DNA from: Vicinamibacterales bacterium | Lineage (GTDB): Bacteria; Acidobacteriota; Vicinamibacteria; Vicinamibacterales; Fen-181 | DNA length: 53,040 bases | NCBI GenBank assembly: GCA_036504215.1 | Contig: DASXVO010000087.1 | Location: forward strand, 1 to 53,040 | Direction of reading: 5' to 3' | Shown: positions 7,819 through 15,608 of the stretch, in pieces | How the letters are laid out: every line of letters starts with the position of its first letter | Numbering within the stretch: the stretch's first letter is position 1 | Position numbers and translations under genes: made by a program | Notes under the pieces: generated by a model | Databases searched by the model: none | Told to the model about the DNA's origin: nothing | What the model saw: only the letters and a program-made list of their open reading frames with translations

Positions 7819-9542
7819 GGAACTTGCCCCAGCAACCCCGGGTCACCGCCGGCCAGCGTGCGGACCATCTCTTCGTCGAAGCAGTCCGCCCGGTGCCGGA
7901 CCGCCGCCGGGATCTTCTCTTCATACAGGCGGCGGGCGCGCTCGATCTCGGGGCCGAGTCGCTTCAGCAGGTCCCGGTCTTGGCGTCCCTGCTCCACCAA
8001 CGTCTCGTTGTACAACTTAATCTCGGAAATGAGCAACCTGGCATACCGGCGTGCCGATTCCTCCTCGCGCCGTTCGTCGGCAAACGGCGACGGGCCCGGC
8101 GGCCGGAGTTCCGGCATCCTCTGCTGGTGTTGCACACGCGTTGCCAGTGTGGCAGCCCGCGAAATCGTCAGCACTTCCAGCCGGTGCGCGGCATGCCGTA
8201 CCAGGATCTCGGCAGTCTCCGGCCAATGGCTCGGCACCACTGGCGCGTCTTCGTCACCGTCGTCGGCGTACAGGACCCCGATGGCCCGGCCGCCGACCAG
8301 GAGCGGCATCGCGAGGCCGACGCGCCCGGGAGGCACGACGATTGCCGCGCCGTGGCCGTCTGGCAATGCGAGCGGGGCGTCCGACGTGGCCACCGGATAC
8401 CCCGTGGCGATGGCGCGCGAGAGTGCGGTGTCGCCGTCGACCGGCAGATCGAGCTCCTCGGGCTGAAGAGTCGGCATGCCTGCCAGCTTCCAGCCGCGCA
8501 GGCGCGTGCCCCGGACCAGGAGCACTGCCACGCGGGCGACCTCGACCCCCGTCTGGGTGGTCAGGATGTCGAGCACTTCGGTGAGTGACTGCGCGGCGTC
8601 GAGGCGCCGAAACGCCTCCACGATCCGCTCGCTGCAGGCCAACTCAGCCTGCCGCTCGACCGCGTGGGCGTCGAGTTCCTGTGCCGCCGCGAGTTGAACC
8701 TGCTCGTGTTCGTGCGCGGCAGCGGCGCGCGCCTGCTCGGTCGCGTCCTCGGCGAGGATGCGGGCGCGGTCGGCCCGCACCGCTTCTTCGCGAGCGGCCG
8801 AGAGTTCGGTCCGCGCGGCAGTCAGATCCTGCGCGAGTTGGGCCGCTTCCTGCCTGGCTTCGTGCCTGTCGTGTTCCGTCTTGGCCATCGCCGCGGTCAT
8901 CGCCGCCAGTCCGGCCGCGTCCTCGCCCGTGCTGGCAACGCGCGCCTCGAGCTCCGCCACCACCGCCTGGTGGTCTCGCGCCAGCGCCGCTCGCGCGTCG
9001 TGGACGGCCTGGTCGCGTTCGGCTTCGAATTGACCGCGGAGCGCGGCCAGCGCCTCGTCGTGGCTTTGGCTGAACTCCTGCCGATGCGTTTCGAGCGCCT
9101 GATCGTGCGCCGAGGTCAGCGCCACCCGTTCGGCATGGACCGCCGCGTCACGTTCCGCTTCGAGTTGACCGCGAAGCGTGGCCAGCGCCGTCTCGTGTTC
9201 GCTGCCCACCTCGGTGCGAAGCGCGCTGAGCGCCTCTTCGTGCTGGCGGCCGAGTGTCTCGCGAAGGGCAGCCAGCGCCTCGTCGTGGCTCTGGTTGAAT
9301 TCCTGCCGATGCGTCTCGAGCGCCTGCTCGTGCGCCGACGTCACCGCCACCCGTTCGGCATGGACCGCCGCGTCACGGGCGGCGTCCGCCTGCTGCACCG
9401 CGTCGCGAACGGCCGTCTCTCGCTCCTCGGCCGCCACCCGCAGGACATCGGCCAGGATCCCGCGCAGCGCGGCGTCAACCGGGCCACGGATCTCCTGCAT
9501 GATCGAGTCGGACAACTGGTTGATGCGATCCTCGAGCGACAT
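7815..9542 (-). CDS. Coiled-coil and GAF domain protein, coupled to the transglycosylase gene
   Basis: This 575-residue cytoplasmic protein has three parts. Residues about 1-305 are a long Ala/Glu/Gln/Arg-rich coiled coil. Residues about 308-460 resemble a GAF sensor domain (RIVEAFRRLDAAQSLTEVL, GLAMPLLVGGRAIGVLYADD). Residues 460-575 are another charged helical region. The coiled coil contains an internal duplication: residues 56-95 and 131-170 are nearly identical, matching DNA at 9258-9377 and 9033-9152. The GAF domain probably senses a small molecule or mediates dimerisation; no output domain such as a kinase or cyclase is visible. Its stop overlaps the start of the lytic transglycosylase gene, so a link to wall turnover is plausible but inferred. 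Confidence 0.8.
   Translation of the reverse strand: MSLEDRINQLSDSIMQEIRGPVDAALRGILADVLRVAAEERETAVRDAVQQADAARDAAVHAERVAVTSAHEQALETHRQEFNQSHDEALAALRETLGRQHEEALSALRTEVGSEHETALATLRGQLEAERDAAVHAERVALTSAHDQALETHRQEFSQSHDEALAALRGQFEAERDQAVHDARAALARDHQAVVAELEARVASTGEDAAGLAAMTAAMAKTEHDRHEARQEAAQLAQDLTAARTELSAAREEAVRADRARILAEDATEQARAAAAHEHEQVQLAAAQELDAHAVERQAELACSERIVEAFRRLDAAQSLTEVLDILTTQTGVEVARVAVLLVRGTRLRGWKLAGMPTLQPEELDLPVDGDTALSRAIATGYPVATSDAPLALPDGHGAAIVVPPGRVGLAMPLLVGGRAIGVLYADDGDEDAPVVPSHWPETAEILVRHAAHRLEVLTISRAATLATRVQHQQRMPELRPPGPSPFADERREEESARRYARLLISEIKLYNETLVEQGRQDRDLLKRLGPEIERARRLYEEKIPAAVRHRADCFDEEMVRTLAGGDPGLLGQVP
9033..9152 (-). repeat. Internal coding duplication, copy 2 (coiled-coil gene)
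   Basis: This is the second copy of the 120-bp in-frame duplication in the GAF/coiled-coil gene, encoding residues 131-170. The near identity at the DNA level, compared with the diverged neighbouring heptads, points to a recent duplication or gene conversion. Confidence 0.85.
9258..9377 (-). repeat. Internal coding duplication, copy 1 (coiled-coil gene)
   Basis: This 120-bp segment codes for residues 56-95 of the GAF/coiled-coil protein and is nearly identical to 9033-9152. Both encode the pattern RDAAVHAERVA.TSAH.QA followed by LETHRQEF.QSHDEALAALR. The offset is 225 bp, a multiple of three, so the reading frame is kept. Confidence 0.85.
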
Positions 9543-9878
9543 AGGGAACTCGTTCAGTGACGGCGATGTGGACAGACTCCAAGCGTATCACCAGGAGTTT
9601 CGGTCGATCGCGGTCCGGACTGCAGGGGGCCACTTCCGGGAGCAGAAGAGCCAGGGGCGGCAACCGAGCTGGGGTTGACAACGGCCCAGCCATCGGCTTA
9701 CATGGAGGTATGCCCCTGATGCTCACCTGCTCGTGTTGTTGTCGAAGCCGGGCCGGGAGCGTCCGCGTGACGAGTGATCCGATGATCGAACGCCGCTGAA
9801 CGACATCGACCGCGACACGCGATACTCGAGGCCCAGGAGAACGACTCCCGGGCCTTTTTCATTGTAGAAGGAGCCCCC
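9543..9878. other. Divergent intergenic region between the GAF gene and cysK
   Basis: This 336-bp space separates the minus-strand GAF/slt operon from cysK and should hold both promoters. I see no convincing gene: a possible 80-codon frame at 9557-9799 has no ribosome site and no recognisable sequence. The one clear element is the hairpin with a T-run at 9830-9859. Confidence 0.5.
9830..9859 (+). terminator. Intrinsic terminator-like hairpin in the cysK leader
   Basis: The arms GGCCCAGGAG (9830-9839) and CTCCCGGGCC (9845-9854) pair over ten positions with one mismatch around a five-base loop, followed directly by TTTTT (9855-9859). It lies only 20 bp upstream of the cysK start codon and overlaps no gene. 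It either ends an unseen short upstream transcript or acts as an attenuator within the cysK leader. No anti-terminator arm was identified. Confidence 0.7.
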
Positions 9879-10847
9879 ATGGCGAGGATCTTCGACGACA
9901 ACTCTCTCTCGATTGGCAACACGCCTCTTGTCAGGCTCAACTCGATCACGGCGGGACTGCCGGCGACCGTCGTCGCCAAGATCGAGGGCCGCAACCCCGC
10001 GTACTCCGTGAAGTGCCGGATCGGCGCCTCGATGATCGAAGACGCGGAACGCCGCGGCATCCTCACGCGCGGCTCGAAGGCCGTCACGATCGTCGAACCG
10101 ACGAGCGGCAACACCGGCATCGCGCTGGCATTCGTCGCCGCATCGCGCGGCTACCCGATCACGCTCACCATGCCCGAGACGATGTCGATCGAGCGGCGGC
10201 GGCTGCTGAAGGCGTTTGGCGCCGAGCTCGTCCTGACCGAGGGCCCGAAGGGCATGCCCGGTGCCATCGCGAGGGCCGAGGAAATCGTCGCGTCCGATCC
10301 GAAGAAGTACTGGATGCCGCAGCAGTTCAACAATCCTGCGAACCCGGACGTCCACTTCAGGACGACGGGGCCGGAGATCTGGAACGACACCGACGGGAAG
10401 GCCGACATCCTCGTGTCCGGGGTCGGGACCGGCGGGACGATCACCGGCGTGAGCCGCTACTTCGAGCAGGAGAAGCACCGGCCGTTGTGGAGCGTCGCCG
10501 TCGAGCCGGCCGAATCGCCCATCCTGACCCAGATCAGGAGCGGTCAGCCGCTCAAGCCCGGGCCCCACAAGATCCAGGGTCTCGGCGCGGGATTCAAGCC
10601 GAACGTCCTCGACATGGATCTCGTGGACGAGGTGCAGACGGTGACGACCGAGGAGTCGATCGAGATGGCGCTCCGCCTGCACAAGGAGGAAGGGATTACA
10701 GGAGGCATCTCGTCCGGTGCAGCCGCCCTCGCGGCTGTCCGCGTGGCGGCCAAGCCCGAGAACAAGGGCAAGCTGATCGTGGTCGTGCTGCCCGACGCAG
10801 GCGACCGGTATCACTCGTCGGTGTTGTTCCAGGGAATCACGGTGTAG
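9879..10847 (+). CDS. cysK: Cysteine synthase A (O-acetylserine sulfhydrylase)
   Basis: This 322-residue PLP enzyme forms L-cysteine from O-acetyl-L-serine and sulfide in the cytoplasm. The PLP-binding lysine is K45 in the block [17 protein letters not shown] (75-80) binds the substrate carboxylate, and GVGTGGT (181-187) holds the PLP phosphate. SSGAAA and [10 protein letters not shown] near the C-terminus also match the CysK family. The length is normal for CysK and the SVKCRIG form is the CysA/CysK type rather than the cystathionine beta-synthase type. ATG 9879 follows GAAGGAG at good spacing. Directly upstream is a terminator-like hairpin that could control it; directly downstream is a tandem repeat array. 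Confidence 0.97.
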   Translation: MARIFDDNSLSIGNTPLVRLNSITAGLPATVVAKIEGRNPAYSVKCRIGASMIEDAERRGILTRGSKAVTIVEPTSGNTGIALAFVAASRGYPITLTMPETMSIERRRLLKAFGAELVLTEGPKGMPGAIARAEEIVASDPKKYWMPQQFNNPANPDVHFRTTGPEIWNDTDGKADILVSGVGTGGTITGVSRYFEQEKHRPLWSVAVEPAESPILTQIRSGQPLKPGPHKIQGLGAGFKPNVLDMDLVDEVQTVTTEESIEMALRLHKEEGITGGISSGAAALAAVRVAAKPENKGKLIVVVLPDAGDRYHSSVLFQGITV

Positions 10848-10853
10848 CGCGCT

Positions 10854-11037
10854 GAGTGATACCGGCAGGCCCGAGTGGCACCGGCAGGCCCGAGTGATAC
10901 CGGCAGGCCCGAGTGACACCGGCAGGCCCGAGTGGCACCGGCAGGCCCGAGTGGCACCGGCAGGCCCGAGTGGCACCGGCAGGCCCGAGTGGCACGGGCA
11001 GGCCCGAGTGGCACGGGCAGGCCCGAGTGGCACGGGC
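10854..11037. repeat. 19-bp direct tandem repeat array, nine full copies plus part of a tenth
   Basis: The unit GAGTGRYACSGGCAGGCCC runs without gaps from 10854 to 11024 in nine copies (10854-10872, 10873-10891 and so on), with variation only at three or four positions, then a tenth partial copy to 11037. The variants are ordered: GAT and GAC forms come first, then GGCACC, then GGCACG next to the downstream palindrome. The unit is not a multiple of three, so every frame reads through without stops and produces false ORFs. There are no spacers, so this is not a CRISPR array. Confidence 0.95.
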
Positions 11038-11051
11038 GTCCCGCCCGTGCC
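11029..11051. repeat. Perfect palindrome at the end of the 19-bp array
   Basis: GGCACGGGCG (11029-11038) and CGCCCGTGCC (11042-11051) form a perfect ten-base stem with a three-base loop. The left arm is the beginning of the last 19-bp unit, so the array looks as if it grew out of one arm of this palindrome. It sits 14 bp beyond the stop of the convergent DinB-like gene and could serve as a bidirectional terminator, although there is no T-run. Confidence 0.85.
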
Positions 11052-11064
11052 GGCTGGATCGCAG

Positions 11065-11556
11065 CTACTCGAACTCCCGCACGGGCGCGGCCTGATCGCG
11101 CCCCACTCGCCCGATCGCGATGTGGGCGCGGAAGTAGTTCTCGCCGCGGACCGGGCACCCCGCCATGCGGCGCAGCAGCGCGATCTGCCCGACGTGCGTG
11201 AGCGCGTCGGCGATCGCGCCCTGGAAGATCTGGCCAGCCGGGAACTCGAGCGTCCTCGCTTCGGCCAGCTTGCGATCGAGGGCTTCCAGGGCCGCAAAGA
11301 AGCGGTCCACCTCAAGGGGCCATTCGCGCGGCACCGCGTCGTGCCACTCGTAACGCCCCTCGACCTGCCCGGCGGCCCAGTCGAGGAGGTCGCCTATGTG
11401 TGCCAGGATCTCGCCCGGTGTGCGCGTGGTGTTGCCGGCGCGGAACGTGGCGAACGACGATGGCGCGTCGCGGACGGTCTTGCCGCCGCGATAAGCAAGC
11501 GTGGCGACGATGTGGCGAAGCATCGTCAGGCCGGGATCAATAGCCGGTTGAGTCAT
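11065..11556 (-). CDS. DinB-like four-helix-bundle protein
   Basis: This 163-residue protein has the DinB/YfiT layout: a helix with TPGEILAHIGDLLDWA (about residues 46-61) and another with ADALTHVGQIALLRRM (about 117-132). Histidines in these helices would form the metal site of the family. Members include bacillithiol- or mycothiol-dependent transferases and many proteins of unknown role, so the reaction cannot be stated. It is encoded convergently with cysK, with the tandem repeat array in between. The ATG at 11556 gives a typical family length. Confidence 0.75.
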   Translation of the reverse strand: MTQPAIDPGLTMLRHIVATLAYRGGKTVRDAPSSFATFRAGNTTRTPGEILAHIGDLLDWAAGQVEGRYEWHDAVPREWPLEVDRFFAALEALDRKLAEARTLEFPAGQIFQGAIADALTHVGQIALLRRMAGCPVRGENYFRAHIAIGRVGRDQAAPVREFE

Positions 11557-11745
11557 GGTGACACGCTAGCCGAGCGGGCGCCGGCGGCGCAACCCCGAAC
11601 GATCTTCCCCACCAGTCGCGCAACCGTGCAAGCCGATCGGTGCGGCGTCGGGCCTGCGGAAGGAGTAAGATCGCGTCGAGGCGTCGATTCGAGAGAACGG
11701 CGACCTCGGTCGTTGTCACGGCTCATCTTCTGGAGGACCTGATCC

Positions 11746-12486
11746 ATGCGACAGGTACCTGTGCTTCCGCCTGCTCCCTTCGGCATCGTCGGCAACGGGC
11801 GCGTCGCCCGCCACTTCCGCCATTACTTCAGCCTGATCGGCCTGTCGGTTCGCACGTGGTCGCGCGACAAGCCCGACGGCTCGTCACGCCACGACGTGGC
11901 CGCGCCGCACGAGGCGCTCGCTTCGTGCCACACCGTGCTGCTCTTGATCGACGACTCGGCCATCGAGCCGTTCGTCCACGCGTGGCCCGACCTTCGCCAC
12001 AAGCGCCTCGTCCATTGCTCAGGCAGCCTTGTTACGGCCGTCGCCGAGGCCGCGCACCCCCTGATGACGTTCGGGCCGGACCTCTACGACGCCGACACGT
12101 ATCGCGCGATCCCGTTCCTGCTCGACGCTGGCCGGACGCCGTTCACCGAACTCCTGCCCGGCCTGCCGAATCCGTCGTTCACGATTCCAGCCGCCGAGCG
12201 CCCGTACTACCACGCGCTCTGCGTCATGGCCGGCAACTTCTCGACGTTGCTGTGGCGGAAGCTGTTCGACGAGTTGGAGCGACGCTTCGGCATCCCCGCG
12301 TCAGCCGCGCACCCGTATCTCCAGCGGGTCGCGGCGAACCTCGTGGCTGATGCAGGCGGAGCGCTCACCGGGCCGCTCGCCCGCGGCGACACCGGGACGA
12401 TGGCCGCCGATCTCCATGCACTCGAGGGCGACCAGTTGCACGGCGTCTATGCCGCGTTCGTGAGGGCGTATGCACAGCGTCCGTGA
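11746..12486 (+). CDS. Rossmann-fold DUF2520 oxidoreductase, probable ketopantoate reductase (PanG-like)
   Basis: This 246-residue protein starts with a dinucleotide-binding segment (FGIVGNGRVARHF, about residues 12-24), followed by VLLLIDDSAI and VHCSGS, as in NADP-dependent beta-hydroxyacid dehydrogenases. The C-terminal half is helical and of DUF2520 type (HALCVMAGNF, GPLARGD). Proteins with this architecture replace PanE as ketopantoate reductase in some bacteria. Its 3' end overlaps panB by 17 bp, and panC and coaX follow. The context therefore points to reduction of ketopantoate to pantoate between PanB and PanC. The assignment to this step is inferred from family and context. Confidence 0.75.
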   Translation: MRQVPVLPPAPFGIVGNGRVARHFRHYFSLIGLSVRTWSRDKPDGSSRHDVAAPHEALASCHTVLLLIDDSAIEPFVHAWPDLRHKRLVHCSGSLVTAVAEAAHPLMTFGPDLYDADTYRAIPFLLDAGRTPFTELLPGLPNPSFTIPAAERPYYHALCVMAGNFSTLLWRKLFDELERRFGIPASAAHPYLQRVAANLVADAGGALTGPLARGDTGTMAADLHALEGDQLHGVYAAFVRAYAQRP

Positions 12487-13264
12487 CTTCGCGAAGTTCA
12501 AGGCCGACGGCCGCCGGATCTCGATGGTCACCGCGTACGACGCGTGGTCGGCGCGCCTTGTCTCCCGTTCGCGCGTGGACGCCGTCCTGGTCGGCGACTC
12601 CGCGGCCATGGTGATGCACGGCCACGACACGACGCTGTCCGCCACCGTGGCGCTGATGGCGCTCCACACGCGCGCCGTGGCTCGCGCGATCGGCGACAAG
12701 CTCCTCATCGCCGACCTGCCGTTCCTCTCGTTTCGCCAGGGCATTCCGGCCGCGATCGGCGCCGTCCGGTCGCTCGTGGCGGGCGGTGCCCAGGCGGTGA
12801 AACTCGAGGGCGTGGACGGCCACGAAGACGTCGTGCGGCAGATCGTCGGATCCGGCGTGCCCGTCATGGGGCACATCGGCCTGACGCCGCAGTCGATCAA
12901 CCACATCGGGGGCTTTCGGGTGCAGGGCACGAACGACCGCGAGGCCGCCGCGCTCCTTCGACAGGCGCACGCGCTCGAAGACCTCGGCTGCTTCGCGATC
13001 GTGCTCGAGTGTGTTCCCGCGGACCTGGCCACGCGCATCACGACCGAGCTGGCGATCCCGACCATCGGCATCGGCGCCGGGATCGGCACCGACGGGCAGG
13101 TGCTCGTCCTGCACGACCTGTGGGGCATCGGCACGACCGACCACGTGCCGCGATTCGTCCGCCGCTACATCGACGGCGATCGCCTGCTGACCGACGCGCT
13201 CGACCGCTACGACGCCGACGTGAAGGAGGCTCGTTTTCCAGGACCCGAGGAGAGTTACCGATGA
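12470..13264 (+). CDS. panB: 3-methyl-2-oxobutanoate hydroxymethyltransferase
   Basis: This 264-residue enzyme adds a hydroxymethyl group from 5,10-methylene-THF to alpha-ketoisovalerate, the first committed step to pantothenate. Family residues are visible: metal ligands D43 in LVGDS and D82 in ADLPF, K111 and E113 in AVKLEG, HIGLTPQ at 135-141, and the catalytic glutamate E180 in IVLECVP. GIGAG(I)GTDGQVLVLHD near the C-terminus also fits. The start ATG lies inside the upstream DUF2520 gene, and the stop TGA overlaps the ATG of panC (ATGA, 13261-13264), so translation is coupled on both sides. The length is normal for PanB. Confidence 0.96.
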   Translation: MHSVRDFAKFKADGRRISMVTAYDAWSARLVSRSRVDAVLVGDSAAMVMHGHDTTLSATVALMALHTRAVARAIGDKLLIADLPFLSFRQGIPAAIGAVRSLVAGGAQAVKLEGVDGHEDVVRQIVGSGVPVMGHIGLTPQSINHIGGFRVQGTNDREAAALLRQAHALEDLGCFAIVLECVPADLATRITTELAIPTIGIGAGIGTDGQVLVLHDLWGIGTTDHVPRFVRRYIDGDRLLTDALDRYDADVKEARFPGPEESYR

Positions 13265-14037
13265 CGACCGTCTTCGACGCTCCCGCCGCCTGGCGCACCG
13301 AACGGTTGGCGCTACTCCGCGACGGGCGCACGCTCGGCCTCGTGCCGACGATGGGGGCGCTGCACGAGGGGCACCTGTCGCTGGTCCGGCAGAGTCGCGC
13401 CGAGAACGACGCGACGCTCGTCAGCATCTTCGTCAATCCCACGCAGTTCGACGACGCGGCCGACCTGTCGGCCTATCCGCGAACGGTGGAGGAAGACCTC
13501 GCGATGCTGCGGGCGGAGGGCGTGGACTTCGTCCTGATGCCGCGCGAGGGGACTCTCTACCCTGACGGCTATCGCTACCGGCTGACCGAGCAGAGCCTGT
13601 CCACCGTGCTCGAGGGCGCCCACCGGCCCGGACACTTCGATGGCGTATTGACCGTGGTCCTGAAGCTCCTCCTGGTTGCGGGGGCTGACCGCGCCTATTT
13701 CGGCGAGAAGGACTGGCAGCAACTCTGCCTGGTGCGCGGGCTGGTGGAGGCGTTCTTCGTGCCGACGGCCATCGTCGCCGGCACGACCGTTCGCGAGCAC
13801 GACGGCCTCGCCCTCAGCTCGCGAAACAGGCGGCTGCTTCCGGACGATCGCCGGCTCGCTCCGCGCTTTTTCCAGGTGCTGTCGTCGGCCGACACCGCCG
13901 AGGACGCGGCGCGCGAGCTGCAGGGCGCGGGCTTCGAGGTGGACTACGTGGAGGACCGCGATGGGCGGCGGCTTGGCGCCGTTCGGCTTGGAGCTGTCCG
14001 GCTGATCGACAATGTGCCCCTTGGAGGTCGTCGATGA
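13261..14037 (+). CDS. panC: Pantoate-beta-alanine ligase (pantothenate synthetase)
   Basis: This 258-residue ligase joins pantoate and beta-alanine with ATP to give pantothenate. It has [13 protein letters not shown] (29-41) with the HxGH nucleotidyl motif H35-H38, [14 protein letters not shown] and [10 protein letters not shown]. It is about 20-25 residues shorter than the usual PanC, with the loss in the C-terminal domain, which still ends with [12 protein letters not shown] 13261 is the right start; the longer open frame upstream (from 12544) is only the shadow of panB. The stop overlaps the coaX start (ATGA, 14034-14037). No panD for beta-alanine is present in the window. Confidence 0.96.
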   Translation: MTTVFDAPAAWRTERLALLRDGRTLGLVPTMGALHEGHLSLVRQSRAENDATLVSIFVNPTQFDDAADLSAYPRTVEEDLAMLRAEGVDFVLMPREGTLYPDGYRYRLTEQSLSTVLEGAHRPGHFDGVLTVVLKLLLVAGADRAYFGEKDWQQLCLVRGLVEAFFVPTAIVAGTTVREHDGLALSSRNRRLLPDDRRLAPRFFQVLSSADTAEDAARELQGAGFEVDYVEDRDGRRLGAVRLGAVRLIDNVPLGGRR

Positions 14038-14846
14038 TTCTCACCCTCGATGTCGGCAACAGCCAGGTATTCGGCGGCGTGTTCGAAGCGGGTGACCTGA
14101 CCGTTCGGTTTCGCCAGGCGTCGCGGCCCGGCACGTCGTCTGACGAACTGGGTCTCTTCCTGAAGAGCGTGCTGCGCGAGAACCAGCGCGACCCGGCAAG
14201 CGTCGGGCAGATCGCGATTTGCTCGGTCGTTCCTGAGCTGGTGTACTCGCTGCGCAGTTGCTGCCGCAAGTACTTCGGGATCGATCCGTTCATCCTGCAG
14301 GCGGGCGTGAAGACCGGGTTGAAGCTGCGGTATCGGAATCCGATCGAAGTCGGGCCCGATCGCATTGCCAACTCGATCGGCGCCACTCATCTCTATCCCG
14401 ATCGCAATCTCATCATCATCGACTTCGGCACCGCCACCACGTTCGACGTCGTCCGGGCCGGGCGCGAGCACGTCGGCGGGATCATCCTGCCGGGCCTGCG
14501 CATCGCGATGGAGGCGCTCGAGAGAAACACCGCGCGGCTGCCGACCGTCGAGATCGTGCCGCCGAGCGAGCTTGTCGGGCGGTCGACCGTGGAGAGCATT
14601 CAGTCGGGCTTGTACTTCGGCAACCGGGCGATGGTGAAGGAGCTGACGCGCGAGATTCGCCAGCAGGCGTTTGGCGGCGAGCCGGCGATCGTCATCGGCA
14701 CCGGCGGCTTTTCGCGCCTCTTCGAGGGCGAGCACGTGTTCGACGCGTTGCTGCCCGACCTCGTGCTCATCGGCCTCGAGCGTGCGTTGCGGCTCAACGA
14801 GGGGGCGAGCCGGCCGTGGCGGGCGGCGGAGGCGGGGGTGTTATAA
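14034..14846 (+). CDS. coaX: Type III pantothenate kinase
   Basis: This 270-residue kinase phosphorylates pantothenate, the first step of CoA synthesis. It belongs to the ASKHA fold: the N-terminal phosphate loop is LDVGNSQ with D6, GPDRIAN (107-113) binds pantothenate, and DFGTATTFD (130-138) carries the catalytic D130. GGIILPG and GTGGF also match CoaX. The gene completes a reductase-panB-panC-coaX series of overlapping genes. Its last codons hold the extended -10 element of the ssrA promoter, and its stop codon TAA (14844-14846) is part of that TATAAT. CoaX enzymes need a monovalent cation and are not inhibited by CoA. Confidence 0.95.
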   Translation: MILTLDVGNSQVFGGVFEAGDLTVRFRQASRPGTSSDELGLFLKSVLRENQRDPASVGQIAICSVVPELVYSLRSCCRKYFGIDPFILQAGVKTGLKLRYRNPIEVGPDRIANSIGATHLYPDRNLIIIDFGTATTFDVVRAGREHVGGIILPGLRIAMEALERNTARLPTVEIVPPSELVGRSTVESIQSGLYFGNRAMVKELTREIRQQAFGGEPAIVIGTGGFSRLFEGEHVFDALLPDLVLIGLERALRLNEGASRPWRAAEAGVL

Positions 14847-14847
14847 T
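14839..14847 (+). promoter_or_regulatory. Extended -10 promoter element for ssrA
   Basis: TGTTATAAT (14839-14847) is a perfect extended -10 element overlapping the coaX stop codon. Transcription would start near 14854, about 24 bp before the mature tmRNA 5' end, leaving a short leader for RNase P to remove. No good -35 is visible, which fits the extended -10 form. Confidence 0.7.
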
Positions 14848-14877
14848 CAGGAGTTGTTCGACGACGGCTCACCTTGT

Positions 14878-15229
14878 GGGGGCGACTTGGCTTCGACGGG
14901 GGTATAGGGCCGTGGGATGCATGCCGAGCCCCATCGACTCGTAAATCCGGTGGAAAACAACATAACTGCGGAACCGCAGCTCGCTCTCGCTGCTTAACTA
15001 ACAGCGACGTCCACCTCCAAGTTGCCTGCGCGCGGGGGACGGGATGTCAAACAGGCAGGCTGGCCGTTCGAGGGCGTTCCGGACCTTGGATGGCGAGACG
15101 ACATCGGGACTAGCGACTGGCGGTCTTAGCCTCTTCCCCAGGCTGGTCGCGAATCAACAGAAGAGGACACGCATGTAGAGTCCTGCGGTAACGTGCTCTC
15201 GGACGCGGGTTCGACTCCCGCCGCCTCCA
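14878..15229 (+). ncRNA. ssrA: Transfer-messenger RNA (tmRNA)
   Basis: The RNA starts with GGGGGCGACTTGGCTTCGAC and ends with GGTTCGACTCCCGCCGCCTCCA, the standard tRNA-like ends of one-piece tmRNA. GGGGGCG (14878-14884) pairs with CGCCTCC (15222-15228) including one G-U pair, and A15229 is the discriminator. The CCA end is not encoded. The tag frame ends ...LALAA-stop at 14995-14997. Read back to GTG at 14950 it gives VENNITAEPQLALAA, with the exact resume codon uncertain. tmRNA with SmpB frees stalled ribosomes and tags proteins for proteolysis. Its 3' end is a common integration site and is repeated twice further right in the window. Confidence 0.96.
15210..15229 (+). repeat. Putative attachment site core, copy in ssrA (attL)
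   Basis: The last 20 bases of ssrA, TTCGACTCCCGCCGCCTCCA, recur exactly at 30305-30324, and their last 18 bases at 34018-34035. Copies of a tRNA or tmRNA 3' end lying downstream in the same orientation are the classic footprint of integrase-mediated insertion that restores the RNA gene. Confidence 0.8.
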
Positions 15230-15608
15230 GACTTCGCTCATGAATGCAGGCGAAGTCTGTCCCGCCGTAGCAATGCCGAAGGAGTTGAAAGCCGGAGGCA
15301 TTGCGAAGGCGGACCCCCTTCGCCAAGCGAACGAGCTTCGTCTGGGCAAGCCAGACTCTCGTACTGCAGCTTGCCTCACCTTCGGGTGAGCTTGGTATGG
15401 GCACGCCAAACCATGCGCTTGCGCCGCCGAAGCTCGGAGAGCGAAGGCGCGAAGGCGGACGCTCTCCGTCCTCGGCCGATCCTCCCCCTGTCGCAGGTTC
15501 TTCCTCGCCCGACGTCTTCGCTGATCGCAGGATCGGCGCACTAATCGACCGGCCCCTCGTAATCCCACCGTATTCGCCATCGCGCCGACTCTTGCATGAC
15601 CTGCCAGC
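15229..15608. other. Hairpin-rich intergenic region after ssrA
   Basis: This 380-bp stretch holds no credible gene. AGACTTCGC (15229-15237) and GCGAAGTCT (15250-15258) form a perfect nine-base stem with a 12-base loop directly at the tmRNA end, possibly its terminator although no T-run follows. CTCACC (15375-15380) and GGTGAG (15385-15390) enclose a TTCG tetraloop. Several further short inverted repeats occur between 15300 and 15480. The 166-codon antisense frame here reads through the complement of the tmRNA T-arm and is a known type of false ORF. Confidence 0.6.

Noticed and set aside
9557-9799. 80-codon frame between the GAF gene and cysK
   Set aside because: GTG start without a ribosome site, Arg/Ser/Gly-rich random-like product, and no known motif.
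10854-11051. Possible CRISPR array
   Set aside because: The 19-bp units are directly adjacent without spacers, and no cas gene is present.
10894-11742. 282-codon frame through the tandem repeats
   Set aside because: A 19-bp unit without stops opens all frames; the rest of the frame is antisense to the DinB-like gene.
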